From Antarcticibacterium flavum (GTDB lineage Bacteria; Bacteroidota; Bacteroidia; Flavobacteriales; Flavobacteriaceae): a DNA stretch of 64,000 nt. Within the stretch, counting starts at the first letter, position 1, and every line of letters starts with the position of its first letter. Under the pieces are notes generated by a model. It was given only the letters and a program-made list of their open reading frames with translations. It was not told the origin of the DNA and made no database searches. Position numbers and translations under genes: made by a program. The stretch lies in the NCBI RefSeq assembly GCF_006159205.1, contig NZ_CP040812.1, positions 62,001 through 126,000 of the forward strand, in the 5' to 3' direction. Positions 17,016 to 25,468 of this stretch are shown here, piece after piece.

Positions 17016-18884
17016 ATGAAATACCTCCTGTCCCTTATCTTACTACTCACCGCACAAACGGTCCTGGCCCAGCTCGGGTTTTGTTCAGGAAGTAAGGGTG
17101 ATCCCATTTTTTTTGAGGATTTTGGAAGTGGTACCGGTACCGGAAATCCGTTGCCTGCCGGCGTCACCAGTTATAACTTCGTAACCGGGGATCCAAATGA
17201 CGGGCAGTATACCGTTTCAGACAGAATTGGAGTTAACAACGGCTCCTGGCATTCGAACTTGCCAAATACAAATATGTCGGGAGGCAGGGCCCTGATTGTA
17301 AATGCCGACTTCAATGCCGGCAGGTTTTACAGGACCCCGGTTTCAGGTCTTTGCGAGAATACAACCTATGAATTTTCAGCTTACTTGATGAATGTGTATG
17401 ATCGCAGCAGTGGGGTTTGTGAAAATGGAGGAATCCCTGTAAATGTAAGATTTGAGATTTGGGATGAGACAGACAATTTCCTTCTCAGGAGTGGAACTAC
17501 CGGGAATATAGCTTCCACCAATTCCCCTCAATGGAGGCAATATGGATTGACCTTTCAAACGGAACCCGGGCAGGCGGCGGTGATCCTAAAAATGTTCAAT
17601 GAAGGAGAGGGTGGCTGTGGCAATGATCTTGCTATTGATGATGTTGTCTTTAGATCTTGTGGAGATCTAACCACGGTTTCTGCTCCAGATATCCCTAATT
17701 CCACCCTATCCATTTGTGAAGAAGATACACCTGTCTCAACGACTTTAACTGCAACACCAGATTTCACAGTCTATAATCAGCATTTTTTTCAGTGGCAGGA
17801 AAGTGTGGATGATCAAAACTGGACAGATATAAACGGAGAAACCGGAGCTTCATTTAATACACCGGCTGTAAGCACTTCCACTTATTATCGGGTAAAGGTG
17901 GCTGAAGATCCTTCAAATCTTACAAATAATCTTTGCAGTTCAGCTTCCGATTCATTTTTTATAGAAGTTATAGAAACTCCCCTGGCACCTGTGAGTAGGG
18001 GTGATGTAACCACCTGTGAAAATGAAATTAATTATCTGGAAGTTGATGTTGAAGCAGGGGAAACTGTGAATTGGTATGATGCTGCTATTGGAGGAAATCT
18101 ACTTGAGGAAGGAAGCAGCACCTATGATCCTACTAATACAGGAACCTATTATGCAGAAGCTTTAAGTAGCAGCTCCTGTGCTCCCGGCCCGCGTACCGCA
18201 ATAGATTATATAGTGTTTCCACTTCCACAGGTTCAGGATGAAATAAAATATTACTGCGGTGAAGGCTCCCTGCAGCTGGAGGCGGGGGTAGATAATATGA
18301 GTTATTCCTGGAGTACGGGAGAAACCACAGGTATCATAGAGGTAACAACTACCGGGATTTTCACAGTGGTTATTACTACCGGTAATGGATGCACGGTGGA
18401 GAAAAAGATCGAGGTAAGGGAAGTTCCAGTTGCAGGAATAGAAGAAATTTTATCAGATGGGAATTCGGTTACAATAATAGCTTCCAATGAAGGTTTATTT
18501 GAGTACTCCCTGGATGGTATTAATTTTCAGCGTTCCAATAAATTTAATTTTATAGAGGGTGGGGTCTATACCGCCTTTGTGAGGGACCTTCAGCAGTGTA
18601 ATATGGCAGTTCGGGAGTTTCCGCACATTGTGGTGCCGCAGTTTATGACTCCTAATAATGATGGTTACAACGATTACTTTCAGCTTCCCGGAATAGAATA
18701 TTTCAGCTCTTCAGAAGTCAGGATATTTGACCGGTATGGGAAATTATTAAAATCTGGCAGTGGACAAAATTTCAGGTGGGACGGGACTTTTATCAATAAA
18801 CCCTTACCGGCAGATGATTATTGGTACGAGATACAGATTGAGGGATACGCGCCAATAAAAGGTCACTTTAGCCTAATAAGATGA
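17016..18884 (+). CDS. T9SS-secreted protein with Ig-like domains and type B sorting signal
   Basis: A 622-residue extracellular protein. It has a Sec signal peptide (residues 1-18, ending VLAQ) and an N-terminal beta-rich domain (about 25-215) resembling carbohydrate-binding jelly rolls (FFEDFGSGTGTG, GRFYRTPVSGLCENTTYEFS). Ig-like modules follow (QWQESVDDQNW... and ETVNWYDAAIGGN), typical of gliding-associated proteins. The C-terminal ~85 residues (FMTPNNDGYNDYFQLPG, FDRYGKLL, DYWYEI) form the type B sorting domain that directs export through the type IX secretion system and attachment at the surface. Adhesion is the likely role by analogy. A TACTTTTG box (17003-17010) stands only five bases before the ATG, suggesting a very short or absent leader. 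Confidence 0.9.
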   Translation: MKYLLSLILLLTAQTVLAQLGFCSGSKGDPIFFEDFGSGTGTGNPLPAGVTSYNFVTGDPNDGQYTVSDRIGVNNGSWHSNLPNTNMSGGRALIVNADFNAGRFYRTPVSGLCENTTYEFSAYLMNVYDRSSGVCENGGIPVNVRFEIWDETDNFLLRSGTTGNIASTNSPQWRQYGLTFQTEPGQAAVILKMFNEGEGGCGNDLAIDDVVFRSCGDLTTVSAPDIPNSTLSICEEDTPVSTTLTATPDFTVYNQHFFQWQESVDDQNWTDINGETGASFNTPAVSTSTYYRVKVAEDPSNLTNNLCSSASDSFFIEVIETPLAPVSRGDVTTCENEINYLEVDVEAGETVNWYDAAIGGNLLEEGSSTYDPTNTGTYYAEALSSSSCAPGPRTAIDYIVFPLPQVQDEIKYYCGEGSLQLEAGVDNMSYSWSTGETTGIIEVTTTGIFTVVITTGNGCTVEKKIEVREVPVAGIEEILSDGNSVTIIASNEGLFEYSLDGINFQRSNKFNFIEGGVYTAFVRDLQQCNMAVREFPHIVVPQFMTPNNDGYNDYFQLPGIEYFSSSEVRIFDRYGKLLKSGSGQNFRWDGTFINKPLPADDYWYEIQIEGYAPIKGHFSLIR

Positions 18885-20081
18885 TCTTTCAGCAAATTTT
18901 ATACGCTGGCAGTTAATCGTTACCAGTGCCATTCCCGCTGCGAGAATAAGCATGATGCTAGTAAAGCTCACATTGCTGTCTATTAAAAACCCTACAAGGA
19001 GAGGTCCCAGGGCGGTACTAAGAACCATGAACATAGTGAAAACACTACGTATTGCTCCCATTTTGGCTGTGCCATACATCTCTGCAATGAGTGAGGTTTG
19101 AACTGTCCCGCTCATCCCTACCGTAATGCCTGCCAGAATGAGAAAAATGAGTGCTCCCAGGATGCTGCTCATAAAAGCAAAAGGCAGCATTCCTATTGTA
19201 AACGGAATAAGGAAATACCTAAAAAGCACTTTTGCTGAAAACCTGTCCACCCATATCCCACCAAAGATGGAGAATACGAACCTTGTTGCTGCATATACGG
19301 TAAAAAAAGTAGCATACAATTGTACACTCCAGTTCTTGTCCACTACAAAAACATATTGATAAAAGAATATTGCCGTAACCGTAAAACTAAGTGTAAAACT
19401 AGCCGGCATCATAATCCCGAATTTCTTTTCGAAAACCACTTTCTTATAATCCTTTAAAAGAGAAAGGGTTGAAGGCCTCCCTTCCAACGAAAGTTGTTTA
19501 TCGAAATCGGCCAGGTTGGTGAATTTAAGCCTTATAAGGTATATTAATAATGCGATTCCACTGGCAATTGCAGCAACTCGCCAATCAAACCAGGCAATTA
19601 TAAAAGCAATTACAAGTGGAAATATAGCTTCTCCAATAGAATATCCCAGGGAGGAGATACTTAGGGCTTTCCCGCGATTTTTATCGAAATATTTGGAGAT
19701 CACCGTCATACTTATATGACTTAGCAATCCCTGCCCGGTAAGGCGCAGGCCTACTATCGCAATGAAAAGAAAGGCAATATGATAAGAAAATCCCAGGAGG
19801 ATACTGGAAGCTGCAAGGCTTAGGATGGTAAAAGCGGTAACAATCTTAACAGGTTTATGATCGACCGTGTGACCTACCGTAAGCATTATAATCGAGGAAA
19901 TTACAGTACAACCTGCATATATGGCACCAAATGTTCCCTCTGTAATTTGAAAATCCCTCACAATTTCAGGAACATAAAGGGAAATGAGGAAAGTTTGTCC
20001 AAAGCTTGAAAGGAAGGTAAGGAGCCAACCAAAACTTACTTTCCGAAAATACTTTTGAGGAAAATATAGAGGTCTTTCAAA
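18873..20081 (-). CDS. MFS transporter; 5' end lacks a normal start
   Basis: A 12-helix major facilitator superfamily transporter of up to 402 residues. The reading frame stays open upstream of the first usable GTG (19961), and that stretch is clearly coding: YFRKVSFGWLLTFLSSFGQ is a classical MFS first helix. No ATG, GTG or TTG precedes it in frame before the stop at 20082-20084. A TTG at 20080 in the adjacent frame would give an N-terminus KRPLYFPQKYF if one A were added to a three-A run (minus strand; 20075-20077). A TACCTTTG promoter box (20099-20106) supports a start there. Later motifs include SSLGYSIGEAIFP and FGGIWVDRFSAK. The substrate is unknown. Its 3' end overlaps the secreted-protein gene tail-to-tail by 12 bases. 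Confidence 0.82.
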   Translation of the reverse strand, partial: FERPLYFPQKYFRKVSFGWLLTFLSSFGQTFLISLYVPEIVRDFQITEGTFGAIYAGCTVISSIIMLTVGHTVDHKPVKIVTAFTILSLAASSILLGFSYHIAFLFIAIVGLRLTGQGLLSHISMTVISKYFDKNRGKALSISSLGYSIGEAIFPLVIAFIIAWFDWRVAAIASGIALLIYLIRLKFTNLADFDKQLSLEGRPSTLSLLKDYKKVVFEKKFGIMMPASFTLSFTVTAIFFYQYVFVVDKNWSVQLYATFFTVYAATRFVFSIFGGIWVDRFSAKVLFRYFLIPFTIGMLPFAFMSSILGALIFLILAGITVGMSGTVQTSLIAEMYGTAKMGAIRSVFTMFMVLSTALGPLLVGFLIDSNVSFTSIMLILAAGMALVTINCQRIKFAERSSY

Positions 20082-20098
20082 TTATCGATTTTAACCTG

Positions 20099-20106
20099 CA
20101 AAGGTA
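20099..20106 (-). promoter_or_regulatory. Bacteroidetes -7 promoter box
   Basis: TACCTTTG on the minus strand, 18 bases before the first coding-like codon of the MFS transporter gene. Confidence 0.55.
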
Positions 20107-20147
20107 ATTATGCAAGCCAATGAATAAAATTTAATTATAAAGAAAAA

Positions 20148-20167
20148 GGCTGCCTTTTCAGACAGCC
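20148..20167 (-). terminator. Rho-independent terminator
   Basis: Identical over 20 bases to the terminator at 7194-7213: GGCTGTCT-GAAA-AGGCAGCC on the minus strand, followed by five T. It ends the 40-residue peptide gene. Confidence 0.75.
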
Positions 20168-20191
20168 TTAGATTCAATTAAAACCGCTTTC

Positions 20192-20314
20192 TTACTTTTG
20201 AGATTTCTTAGGTGCAGATTTTTGATCTTGCTGAGATCCGCTTTTTCCTGGAGCAGATTTCTTTTGATCCTGCTTTTGATCCTGCTTTTTGTCAGATTTT
20301 TGATTCTGTGCCAT
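20192..20314 (-). CDS. Small Lys/Gln/Ser-rich protein, 40 residues
   Basis: A 40-codon frame reading MAQNQKSDKKQDQK, then a repeat of QDQK and KSAPGKSGS/KSAPKKSQK segments. It is highly basic, hydrophilic and low-complexity, with no predicted secretion signal or membrane segment. It is supported as a gene by a clean ATG and a strong rho-independent terminator 24 bases after the stop. Small Lys-rich flavobacterial proteins of this sort are of unknown function; nucleic-acid binding or a disordered stress role is speculation. It lies alone between the MFS gene and the serine acetyltransferase gene. Confidence 0.6.
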   Translation of the reverse strand: MAQNQKSDKKQDQKQDQKKSAPGKSGSQQDQKSAPKKSQK

Positions 20315-20499
20315 GATACATATATTTAAATGGTTAATAAGTCACTAAAGTAGGAGGAAAAGATTCTCAATGGATTTTGATTAATAAATTTTTAACAGCA
20401 GTTTAAGTGTTAATTATTTCCCTTTAAAAATTAAAATCTGCCTGGTTATTAAGCCTGGATTAAATAGTTTTCTTAAGCTATGTTTTGTGCAAATAAGCT

Positions 20500-20507
20500 T
20501 AAATTTG
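20500..20507 (+). promoter_or_regulatory. Bacteroidetes -7 promoter box
   Basis: TAAATTTG matches TAnnTTTG, 19 bases before the ATG of the serine acetyltransferase gene. A TTTTG lies 12 bases further up, closer than the usual -33 spacing. Confidence 0.45.
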
Positions 20508-20526
20508 AATATAAAATAGAAGAAAG

Positions 20527-21318
20527 ATGTCCCGCAAGAAGATCGTGGAGCTAATCCAGGAACAAAAGCAGGTGCCAAACCTGAGGTATGCCATTAAGGA
20601 GAAGACAGAGGATTTTACCAATCTTTTGTTCTATACCTTATTTGATAACGCGACCCCTGTAGAGGAAAACATTCATAAACTTGAAAAGGATTTTGAAGAA
20701 CTTGCGAAGCTGGTTTGCTGGGAACCCGGTATGCCGTGCAAGGAAGTTTGGGACAATTATCTGGAGTTGCTTCCTGCTATCCTTGAGAAATTGAACCGGG
20801 ATGCCAAATGTATTACAGAACATGATCCTGCTGCAAACTCCCTGGAGGAGGTATATCTAGCATATCCCGGTTTCTTTGCGATTGCAATCTACAGGTTAAG
20901 CCATGAGCTTAATAAGTTTGGATTGCCACTTGTTCCCCGGTTAATGAGTGAATGTGCGCACCGGCTTACAGGAACAGATATAAACCCGGGTGCAGAAATT
21001 GGGGTCCCGTTTTTCATAGATCATGCGACAGGAGTGGTCATTGGAGAGACTACCATCATAAAAAATAACGTAAAGATCTACCAGGGAGTGACCCTGGGAG
21101 CTCTGAGTGTAGAACGCAGTCTTCGAAATAAAAAACGACACCCAACCATAGAAGATAATGTTACTATTTATGCAAATGCCACAATCCTTGGTGGTAAGAC
21201 TACTATTGGAGCAAATAGTATTATTGGTGGTAACGTTTGGCTTACTTCATCTGTACCCCAAAATTCCACTGTTTCACACACCCCTCAAATAAAAATCCAA
21301 AACTCTGTAAAATCATGA
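20527..21318 (+). CDS. cysE: Serine O-acetyltransferase
   Basis: A 263-residue serine acetyltransferase that makes O-acetylserine from serine and acetyl-CoA, the first step of cysteine synthesis. The N-terminal helical domain (about 1-135) is followed by left-handed beta-helix hexapeptide repeats: [20 protein letters not shown] with the catalytic His, [20 protein letters not shown], then [19 protein letters not shown] and [16 protein letters not shown]. The architecture is of the longer EpsC-like type rather than enterobacterial CysE. The stop codon overlaps the ATG of the cysteine synthase gene (ATGA at 21315-21318), so the two are translationally coupled and the products probably form the cysteine synthase complex. 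A TAAATTTG box lies upstream. Confidence 0.92.
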   Translation: MSRKKIVELIQEQKQVPNLRYAIKEKTEDFTNLLFYTLFDNATPVEENIHKLEKDFEELAKLVCWEPGMPCKEVWDNYLELLPAILEKLNRDAKCITEHDPAANSLEEVYLAYPGFFAIAIYRLSHELNKFGLPLVPRLMSECAHRLTGTDINPGAEIGVPFFIDHATGVVIGETTIIKNNVKIYQGVTLGALSVERSLRNKKRHPTIEDNVTIYANATILGGKTTIGANSIIGGNVWLTSSVPQNSTVSHTPQIKIQNSVKS

Positions 21319-22198
21319 GCCACTCCATACTGGACCTAATTGGAAATACTCCCATTGTAAAAACCACTACCTTAATAAGCAATCCAAAAGTTTCTCTTTA
21401 TCTTAAACTTGAGGGACAAAACCCGGGGGGAGTGTGAAGGATCGTGCTGCATATAATATGATCAAAAGTGCCCTTGAAAGGGGTGATATTACAAGAGAAA
21501 CAAAATTGATAGAAGCTACCAGCGGTAATACAGGAATAGCCCTGGCTATGATTGCGGGTATCTTTAAACTGAATCTTGAGCTGGTAATGCCCGAGAATTC
21601 TACCATCGAGAGGGTTCAAACAATGCGGGCCTATGGTGCCAAAGTCACCCTTACAGCTGCTGAAGGTGGTATCGAAGGCGCAAGGGATCATGCTGAAGCA
21701 AAGATGAAAAAAGGGAATATCTTTATGATCAACCAGTTTAGTAATGATGACAACTGGAAAGCCCATTATAATTCCACCGGCCCCGAGATTTGGAGAGATA
21801 CAAAAGGAGAGGTCACCCATTTCGTTTCTTCAATGGGAACCACCGGTACCATTATGGGCACTTCGACCTTTCTAAAAGAAAAAAATAAAGAGATCCAAAT
21901 TGTGGGAGTCCAGCCGGAAGATGATGCCCGAATTCCTGGTATAAGAAAGTGGCCGCAGGAATATTTGCCCAAAATATTTGTTCCTGAGAAAGTGGACAGG
22001 ATCCTCGAGGTGAATGAGCAGGAAGCAAAAGAAATGACAAGGCGCCTGGCAAATGATGAAGGGATATTTGCTGGGATGAGCAGTGGTGGAGCTACTGCTG
22101 CTGCTGTAAGACTTTGCGATGAACTTCAGGAAGGCGTGGTGGTAAGTATTGTTTGCGACAGGGGGGACAGATATTTATCATCAGATCTTTTTGAATAA
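21315..22198 (+). pseudogene. cysM: Cysteine synthase B, frame broken at a G run
   Basis: A PLP-dependent O-acetylserine sulfhydrylase that converts O-acetylserine and sulfide (or thiosulfate) to cysteine. The frame starts at the ATG overlapping the acetyltransferase stop (ILDLIGNTPIVKTTTL) and ends at codon 41 after LEGQNPGG. The adjacent frame resumes with VKDRAAYNMI, where the Lys binds PLP, then ATSGNTGIALAM (substrate loop), SSMGTTGTIMGTSTFL and GMSSGGATAAAV. Adding one G to the six-G run at 21425-21430 restores GGSVKDRA and a 294-residue protein of normal CysM length. An essential biosynthetic gene broken in a homopolymer, with all else conserved, is best explained by sequencing error. 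Confidence 0.9.
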
Positions 22199-22201
22199 AA
22201 A

Positions 22202-22261
22202 CACCATTCTAAATGGCTGGTTCGGATTTTCCTGCCGAGATACCTGCCATAAAAAATGGTG
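22202..22261. terminator. Nested hairpin between convergent genes
   Basis: CACCATT (22202-22208) pairs with AATGGTG (22255-22261) around an inner ATGGC (22213-22217)/GCCAT (22246-22250) stem and a CGG/CCG pair. A run of six A (22251-22256) gives a T tract on the minus strand. It is placed as a shared terminator for cysM and the minus-strand gene at 22270. Confidence 0.5.
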
Positions 22262-22269
22262 CCATTTAA

Positions 22270-22818
22270 TTACTCTTTATAATGGGTAGCAAGTCCCGTT
22301 TCTTTCTCAGCGTCTAGTCTCAGGGTCTGCTTTTTATTACCATTTTTTAAGGTTATTACGAAAATTTCTTTATCGATCTTATCCTCTTTTCCTTTTGCTT
22401 TATAGCGGTTCCTGATCATAGTCCAGCCATTATAATCTGTTACAAGATATTCAGTGATATTTCTGGGAAGTTCTACGTTTTTAAAATTTTGGAAATTCTT
22501 GATCCATTCACCATTCTTGTCATAGAAGGCCAAAACGTTCCCTCTTTTACTTTTAAAGGTGATCTCATATGAATCATATTTTTCTTTTTTCACAGTAGCT
22601 AAATATCTTTTCATATCAAAAAATTCCTTTATAAAACCAATTGAATTACTGGAAAACTCATTTTCGTAAAGTTCCTGGATTTTATACTCCGTCGCATCCT
22701 TACCAACTTTTACCATCATAACATCAGGAAGATTTAGTACCTCCAGCTCTATTACCTTTTGCGCCTGCCCAGTGGTTAAAAAACCAAAAAGTAACAGGCA
22801 TAGAATAACTTTTTTCAT
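22270..22818 (-). CDS. Exported protein of unknown function
   Basis: A 182-residue protein with a Sec signal peptide (MKKVILCLLLFGFLTTGQAQ, cleavage after AQA). The mature part is mixed alpha/beta with many charged residues (VKVGKDATEYKIQELYENE, FDMKRYLATVKKEKYDSYE) and two segments that resemble PepSY-like protease-inhibitor folds of Bacteroidetes, KRGNVLAFYDKNGEWIKNF and ITEYLVTDYNGWTM. That resemblance is weak. It is periplasmic or secreted, with no lipobox. A perfect 24-base palindrome (22871-22894) lies just upstream of a TAACTTTA promoter-like box (22846-22853), so the gene may be controlled by a repressor or by the neighbouring Crp/Fnr regulator. Confidence 0.7.
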   Translation of the reverse strand: MKKVILCLLLFGFLTTGQAQKVIELEVLNLPDVMMVKVGKDATEYKIQELYENEFSSNSIGFIKEFFDMKRYLATVKKEKYDSYEITFKSKRGNVLAFYDKNGEWIKNFQNFKNVELPRNITEYLVTDYNGWTMIRNRYKAKGKEDKIDKEIFVITLKNGNKKQTLRLDAEKETGLATHYKE

Positions 22819-22870
22819 TAGAAATTGTTTAAAATTAATAATGCATAAAGTTAATTTGAAGCTATGGTCC

Positions 22871-22894
22871 GTAATACTACCTGGGTAGTATTAC
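22871..22894. promoter_or_regulatory. Perfect hyphenated palindrome, candidate operator
   Basis: GTAATACTAC-CTGG-GTAGTATTAC: two perfect 10-base arms with a four-base spacer. It lies 17 bases upstream of a TAACTTTA -7-like box for the exported-protein gene on the minus strand, where an operator would overlap the -33 region. It lacks a T run, which argues against a terminator. Confidence 0.55.
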
Positions 22895-22958
22895 TTCACT
22901 GAAATTGTTAATTTTTGAATCTATATCAAAATGTCTTTTATAAAAACATTTGATCTAT

Positions 22959-23648
22959 CTATGGTTTTAAGAGATGTTGAAGAAATTTTAAGTCTTTTAC
23001 TTCCAGGCTGTTCCTGGATGTTTTAATTGACCCATTTTTTTTCAATATTTGAAGATGGCGGTTTATAACTGCACCGGTAGACCCAATTAAATATGCTATC
23101 TCTTTATTGGAGAGATCATTAATTAGGTGAAGATTTGAAGTGCTGTTGATGTTTCTAAGCAAGAGCTTAATTAATCTGGTTGGGATATCTTTAAAAGAAA
23201 TATCTGTAACAAAATTTTCTAATAAACGTAAATGCCTGCCTGTATAGGTAAGTAAGTTTTTATATACCACCGGGTGGGAATTTAACCATAATCGTAACTT
23301 TTCCATAGGAGCAGCAAGAACCTTAACCTCATCAAGACATTCATAATATACATGATGTTTACAGCCGTCTATAAGGCAAAAGAGATCAAAAGCATCATTT
23401 TGGGTGAGAAGAAACAACGTCACTTCTTTATCTCCATTTTTTTCCACCTGATACATTTTTACCCTGCCAGAGAGAATTATAAAAAAGTGAAAAAACAGCT
23501 TTTCGCTATTTAAAATGCAGGTATTTTTAGGCCAGGTCTCTTCGTGGAATAATTCAAGTAGGTTTTGAATTTGGTGTTCCTTAAGGTCATTTAAAAGCAC
23601 ACAGCCCCTTAACAGGTTTTTTTGTTCAGCAAATCTTTCCCCTTCCAT
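22959..23648 (-). CDS. Crp/Fnr-family transcriptional regulator
   Basis: A 229-residue regulator. The N-terminal cyclic-nucleotide-binding-like domain (about 15-140) contains IILSGRVKMYQVEKNGDKEV; the C-terminal winged helix (about 155-225) contains LSNKEIAYLIGSTGAVINRHLQILKKNGSI, the recognition helix region. The phosphate-binding cassette of true cAMP receptors is not evident and there are no N-terminal cysteines for an FNR iron-sulfur cluster, so the ligand is unknown. The wing and recognition helix are intact. It lies upstream on the same strand as an exported-protein gene that carries a palindromic operator-like site; regulation of that gene is a plausible inference. Confidence 0.87.
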   Translation of the reverse strand: MEGERFAEQKNLLRGCVLLNDLKEHQIQNLLELFHEETWPKNTCILNSEKLFFHFFIILSGRVKMYQVEKNGDKEVTLFLLTQNDAFDLFCLIDGCKHHVYYECLDEVKVLAAPMEKLRLWLNSHPVVYKNLLTYTGRHLRLLENFVTDISFKDIPTRLIKLLLRNINSTSNLHLINDLSNKEIAYLIGSTGAVINRHLQILKKNGSIKTSRNSLEVKDLKFLQHLLKP

Positions 23649-23860
23649 AACTAAGAATTTTGGGCATCCTGGAGACAGGGGGGCAGAGGGGAAAATTTAG
23701 GTAAATACTTAACAATATACCTTTTGTAGAGGTAGGGTCTATAAAAGAACACCCGGCAGGAAATTCACCTAATATACACTATTAGAGGGAGATAGGCGAT
23801 AATTTTAACAGCCAAAATTTTAATTAGGAGTAAAGATTTTATTATAGCCTAAAAATCTGC

Positions 23861-23868
23861 TATTTTTG
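23861..23868 (+). promoter_or_regulatory. Bacteroidetes -7 promoter box
   Basis: TATTTTTG matches TAnnTTTG and ends 27 bases before the ATG at 23896, which supports that ATG over the in-frame TTG at 23866. Confidence 0.55.
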
Positions 23869-23895
23869 CAAAATTGCAAATTAGATAAGAGATAT

Positions 23896-25410
23896 ATGAG
23901 CGTTGAAACTTTTGGACTTGAAGCAAAGAAGAATGATAAAACCCTTTATGATTACCAGCAGGTAGATATAGACAAGATCTTCAAGGTTATTGACGCACAT
24001 CCTCAAAGGTATAACCTCTTATACCAGTTGCCTACCGGGGGTGGAAAGACGGTTATTTTCTCCCAAATAGTTAGGGAGTATATTCAGCGCACAAATAAAA
24101 AGGTGCTTATTCTTACTCATAGAATAGAGCTTTGCAGGCAAACCTCCAAAATGCTTTCAGAGTTTGGAGTGCTCAACAAGATCATAAACAGCAAGGTAAA
24201 GGAACTGCCAGACCAGGAAGATTATATGTGCTTCGTAGCCATGGTAGAGACCCTTAATAATCGTCTTCATGATGAAAAACTGGAGATTGAGGATATTGGC
24301 CTGGTGATAATCGATGAAGCCCATTACAATTCCTTTAGAAAACTATTTAAATTCTTCTCGGGTTGTTTTATTCTGGGAGTAACAGCGACACCTCTTAGTT
24401 CCAATATTAAACTCCCAATGAAGGATAACTACAGGGAGTTGATCGTGGGAGATTCCATTACCTCCCTTATCGAAAAAGGATTTCTGGCCAGGGCAAATGT
24501 TTATAGTTATGATGTTGGCCTGCAATCCCTTAAGGTGGGGATCAATGGAGATTATACCGTAAAATCTTCAGAAGAGCTTTACTCCAACATGACAATGCAG
24601 GAGAAGCTGCTAAATGCTTACCTGGAGAAAAGTAAAGGCAAGAAAACCCTCATTTTTAATAATGGGATAAATACATCCAAAGAGGTATATGAAACCTTCA
24701 GAAATGCAGGTATTCCTATAAGGCATCTTGATAACACCACCAGTAAACAGGACAGGAAGCAAATCCTGAAGTGCTTTAAACATACTCCAGATGCTATTGT
24801 AACCTCGGTGAGTATACTAACAACCGGTTTTGATGAACCTTCAGTAGAGACCATCATTCTTAACAGGGCTACAAAATCCCTTACCCTCTATTTCCAAATG
24901 ATTGGAAGAGGATCCAGGGTGTTACCGGGTAAGGATGAATTCACCGTGATAGACCTGGGAAATAATATGGCAAGGTTTGGACATTGGAGTGCCCCGGTAG
25001 ACTGGAAGCAGCTTTTCCGGGCACCAGACTTCTATTTTGAGAACCTTCTTAGTGATGAAGAAATAGAGCGTGAATTTAAGTATGTTATGCCGCCAGATCT
25101 ACGGAAGCAATTCGCAAATTCAGATAATGTAGATTTTGATGTTGAAGATGCCTATGACGAAGTGATCAAAAAAGGATTAAAGTCAAAAACTGTCCTGGAT
25201 TGGTCTATGGAGCAGCATGTAAAAATGTGTGTTGAGAATAGTGAAGATGTTTTTGACGCCCGTATCCTTGCCAAGGAGTTAAAAGATGATATTTCCTCGA
25301 GGATCAAACAATATTCTTATTGCATAAGTAAAAGCACCAAAAACTACAGGGAATGGCTGGAAGAGGATTATTCCAGGAGATTGAGGTTGCAAATAAATAA
25401 GGAATTCTAG
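23896..25410 (+). CDS. DEAH-type superfamily 2 helicase
   Basis: A 504-residue SF2 helicase related to the restriction/UvrB-like ATPases. Motifs in order: LPTGGGKTVIF (Walker A, about residue 48), LILTHRIELCRQ (motif Ia), IDEAHYNSF (motif II), GVTATPL (motif III), then domain 2 with TLIFNNGINTSKEVYETF, SILTTGFDEPSVETII and QMIGRGSR (motif VI). A ~150-residue helical C-terminal part has no recognised domain. Such stand-alone proteins are common in Bacteroidetes; function in DNA repair or RNA metabolism is unproven. The ATG at 23896 follows a good TAnnTTTG box. truA follows 58 bases downstream in the same direction. Confidence 0.88.
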   Translation: MSVETFGLEAKKNDKTLYDYQQVDIDKIFKVIDAHPQRYNLLYQLPTGGGKTVIFSQIVREYIQRTNKKVLILTHRIELCRQTSKMLSEFGVLNKIINSKVKELPDQEDYMCFVAMVETLNNRLHDEKLEIEDIGLVIIDEAHYNSFRKLFKFFSGCFILGVTATPLSSNIKLPMKDNYRELIVGDSITSLIEKGFLARANVYSYDVGLQSLKVGINGDYTVKSSEELYSNMTMQEKLLNAYLEKSKGKKTLIFNNGINTSKEVYETFRNAGIPIRHLDNTTSKQDRKQILKCFKHTPDAIVTSVSILTTGFDEPSVETIILNRATKSLTLYFQMIGRGSRVLPGKDEFTVIDLGNNMARFGHWSAPVDWKQLFRAPDFYFENLLSDEEIEREFKYVMPPDLRKQFANSDNVDFDVEDAYDEVIKKGLKSKTVLDWSMEQHVKMCVENSEDVFDARILAKELKDDISSRIKQYSYCISKSTKNYREWLEEDYSRRLRLQINKEF

Positions 25411-25468
25411 TACTGTACGCAATTGGCGCTGCAAAACTAATAATTGAATCTAAGTTAAAGACACAAGT

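Noticed and set aside
22221..22234. GGTTCGGATTTTCC, resembling a tRNA T-arm
   Set aside because: No cloverleaf can be built around it; it is part of the nested hairpin between cysM and the next gene.
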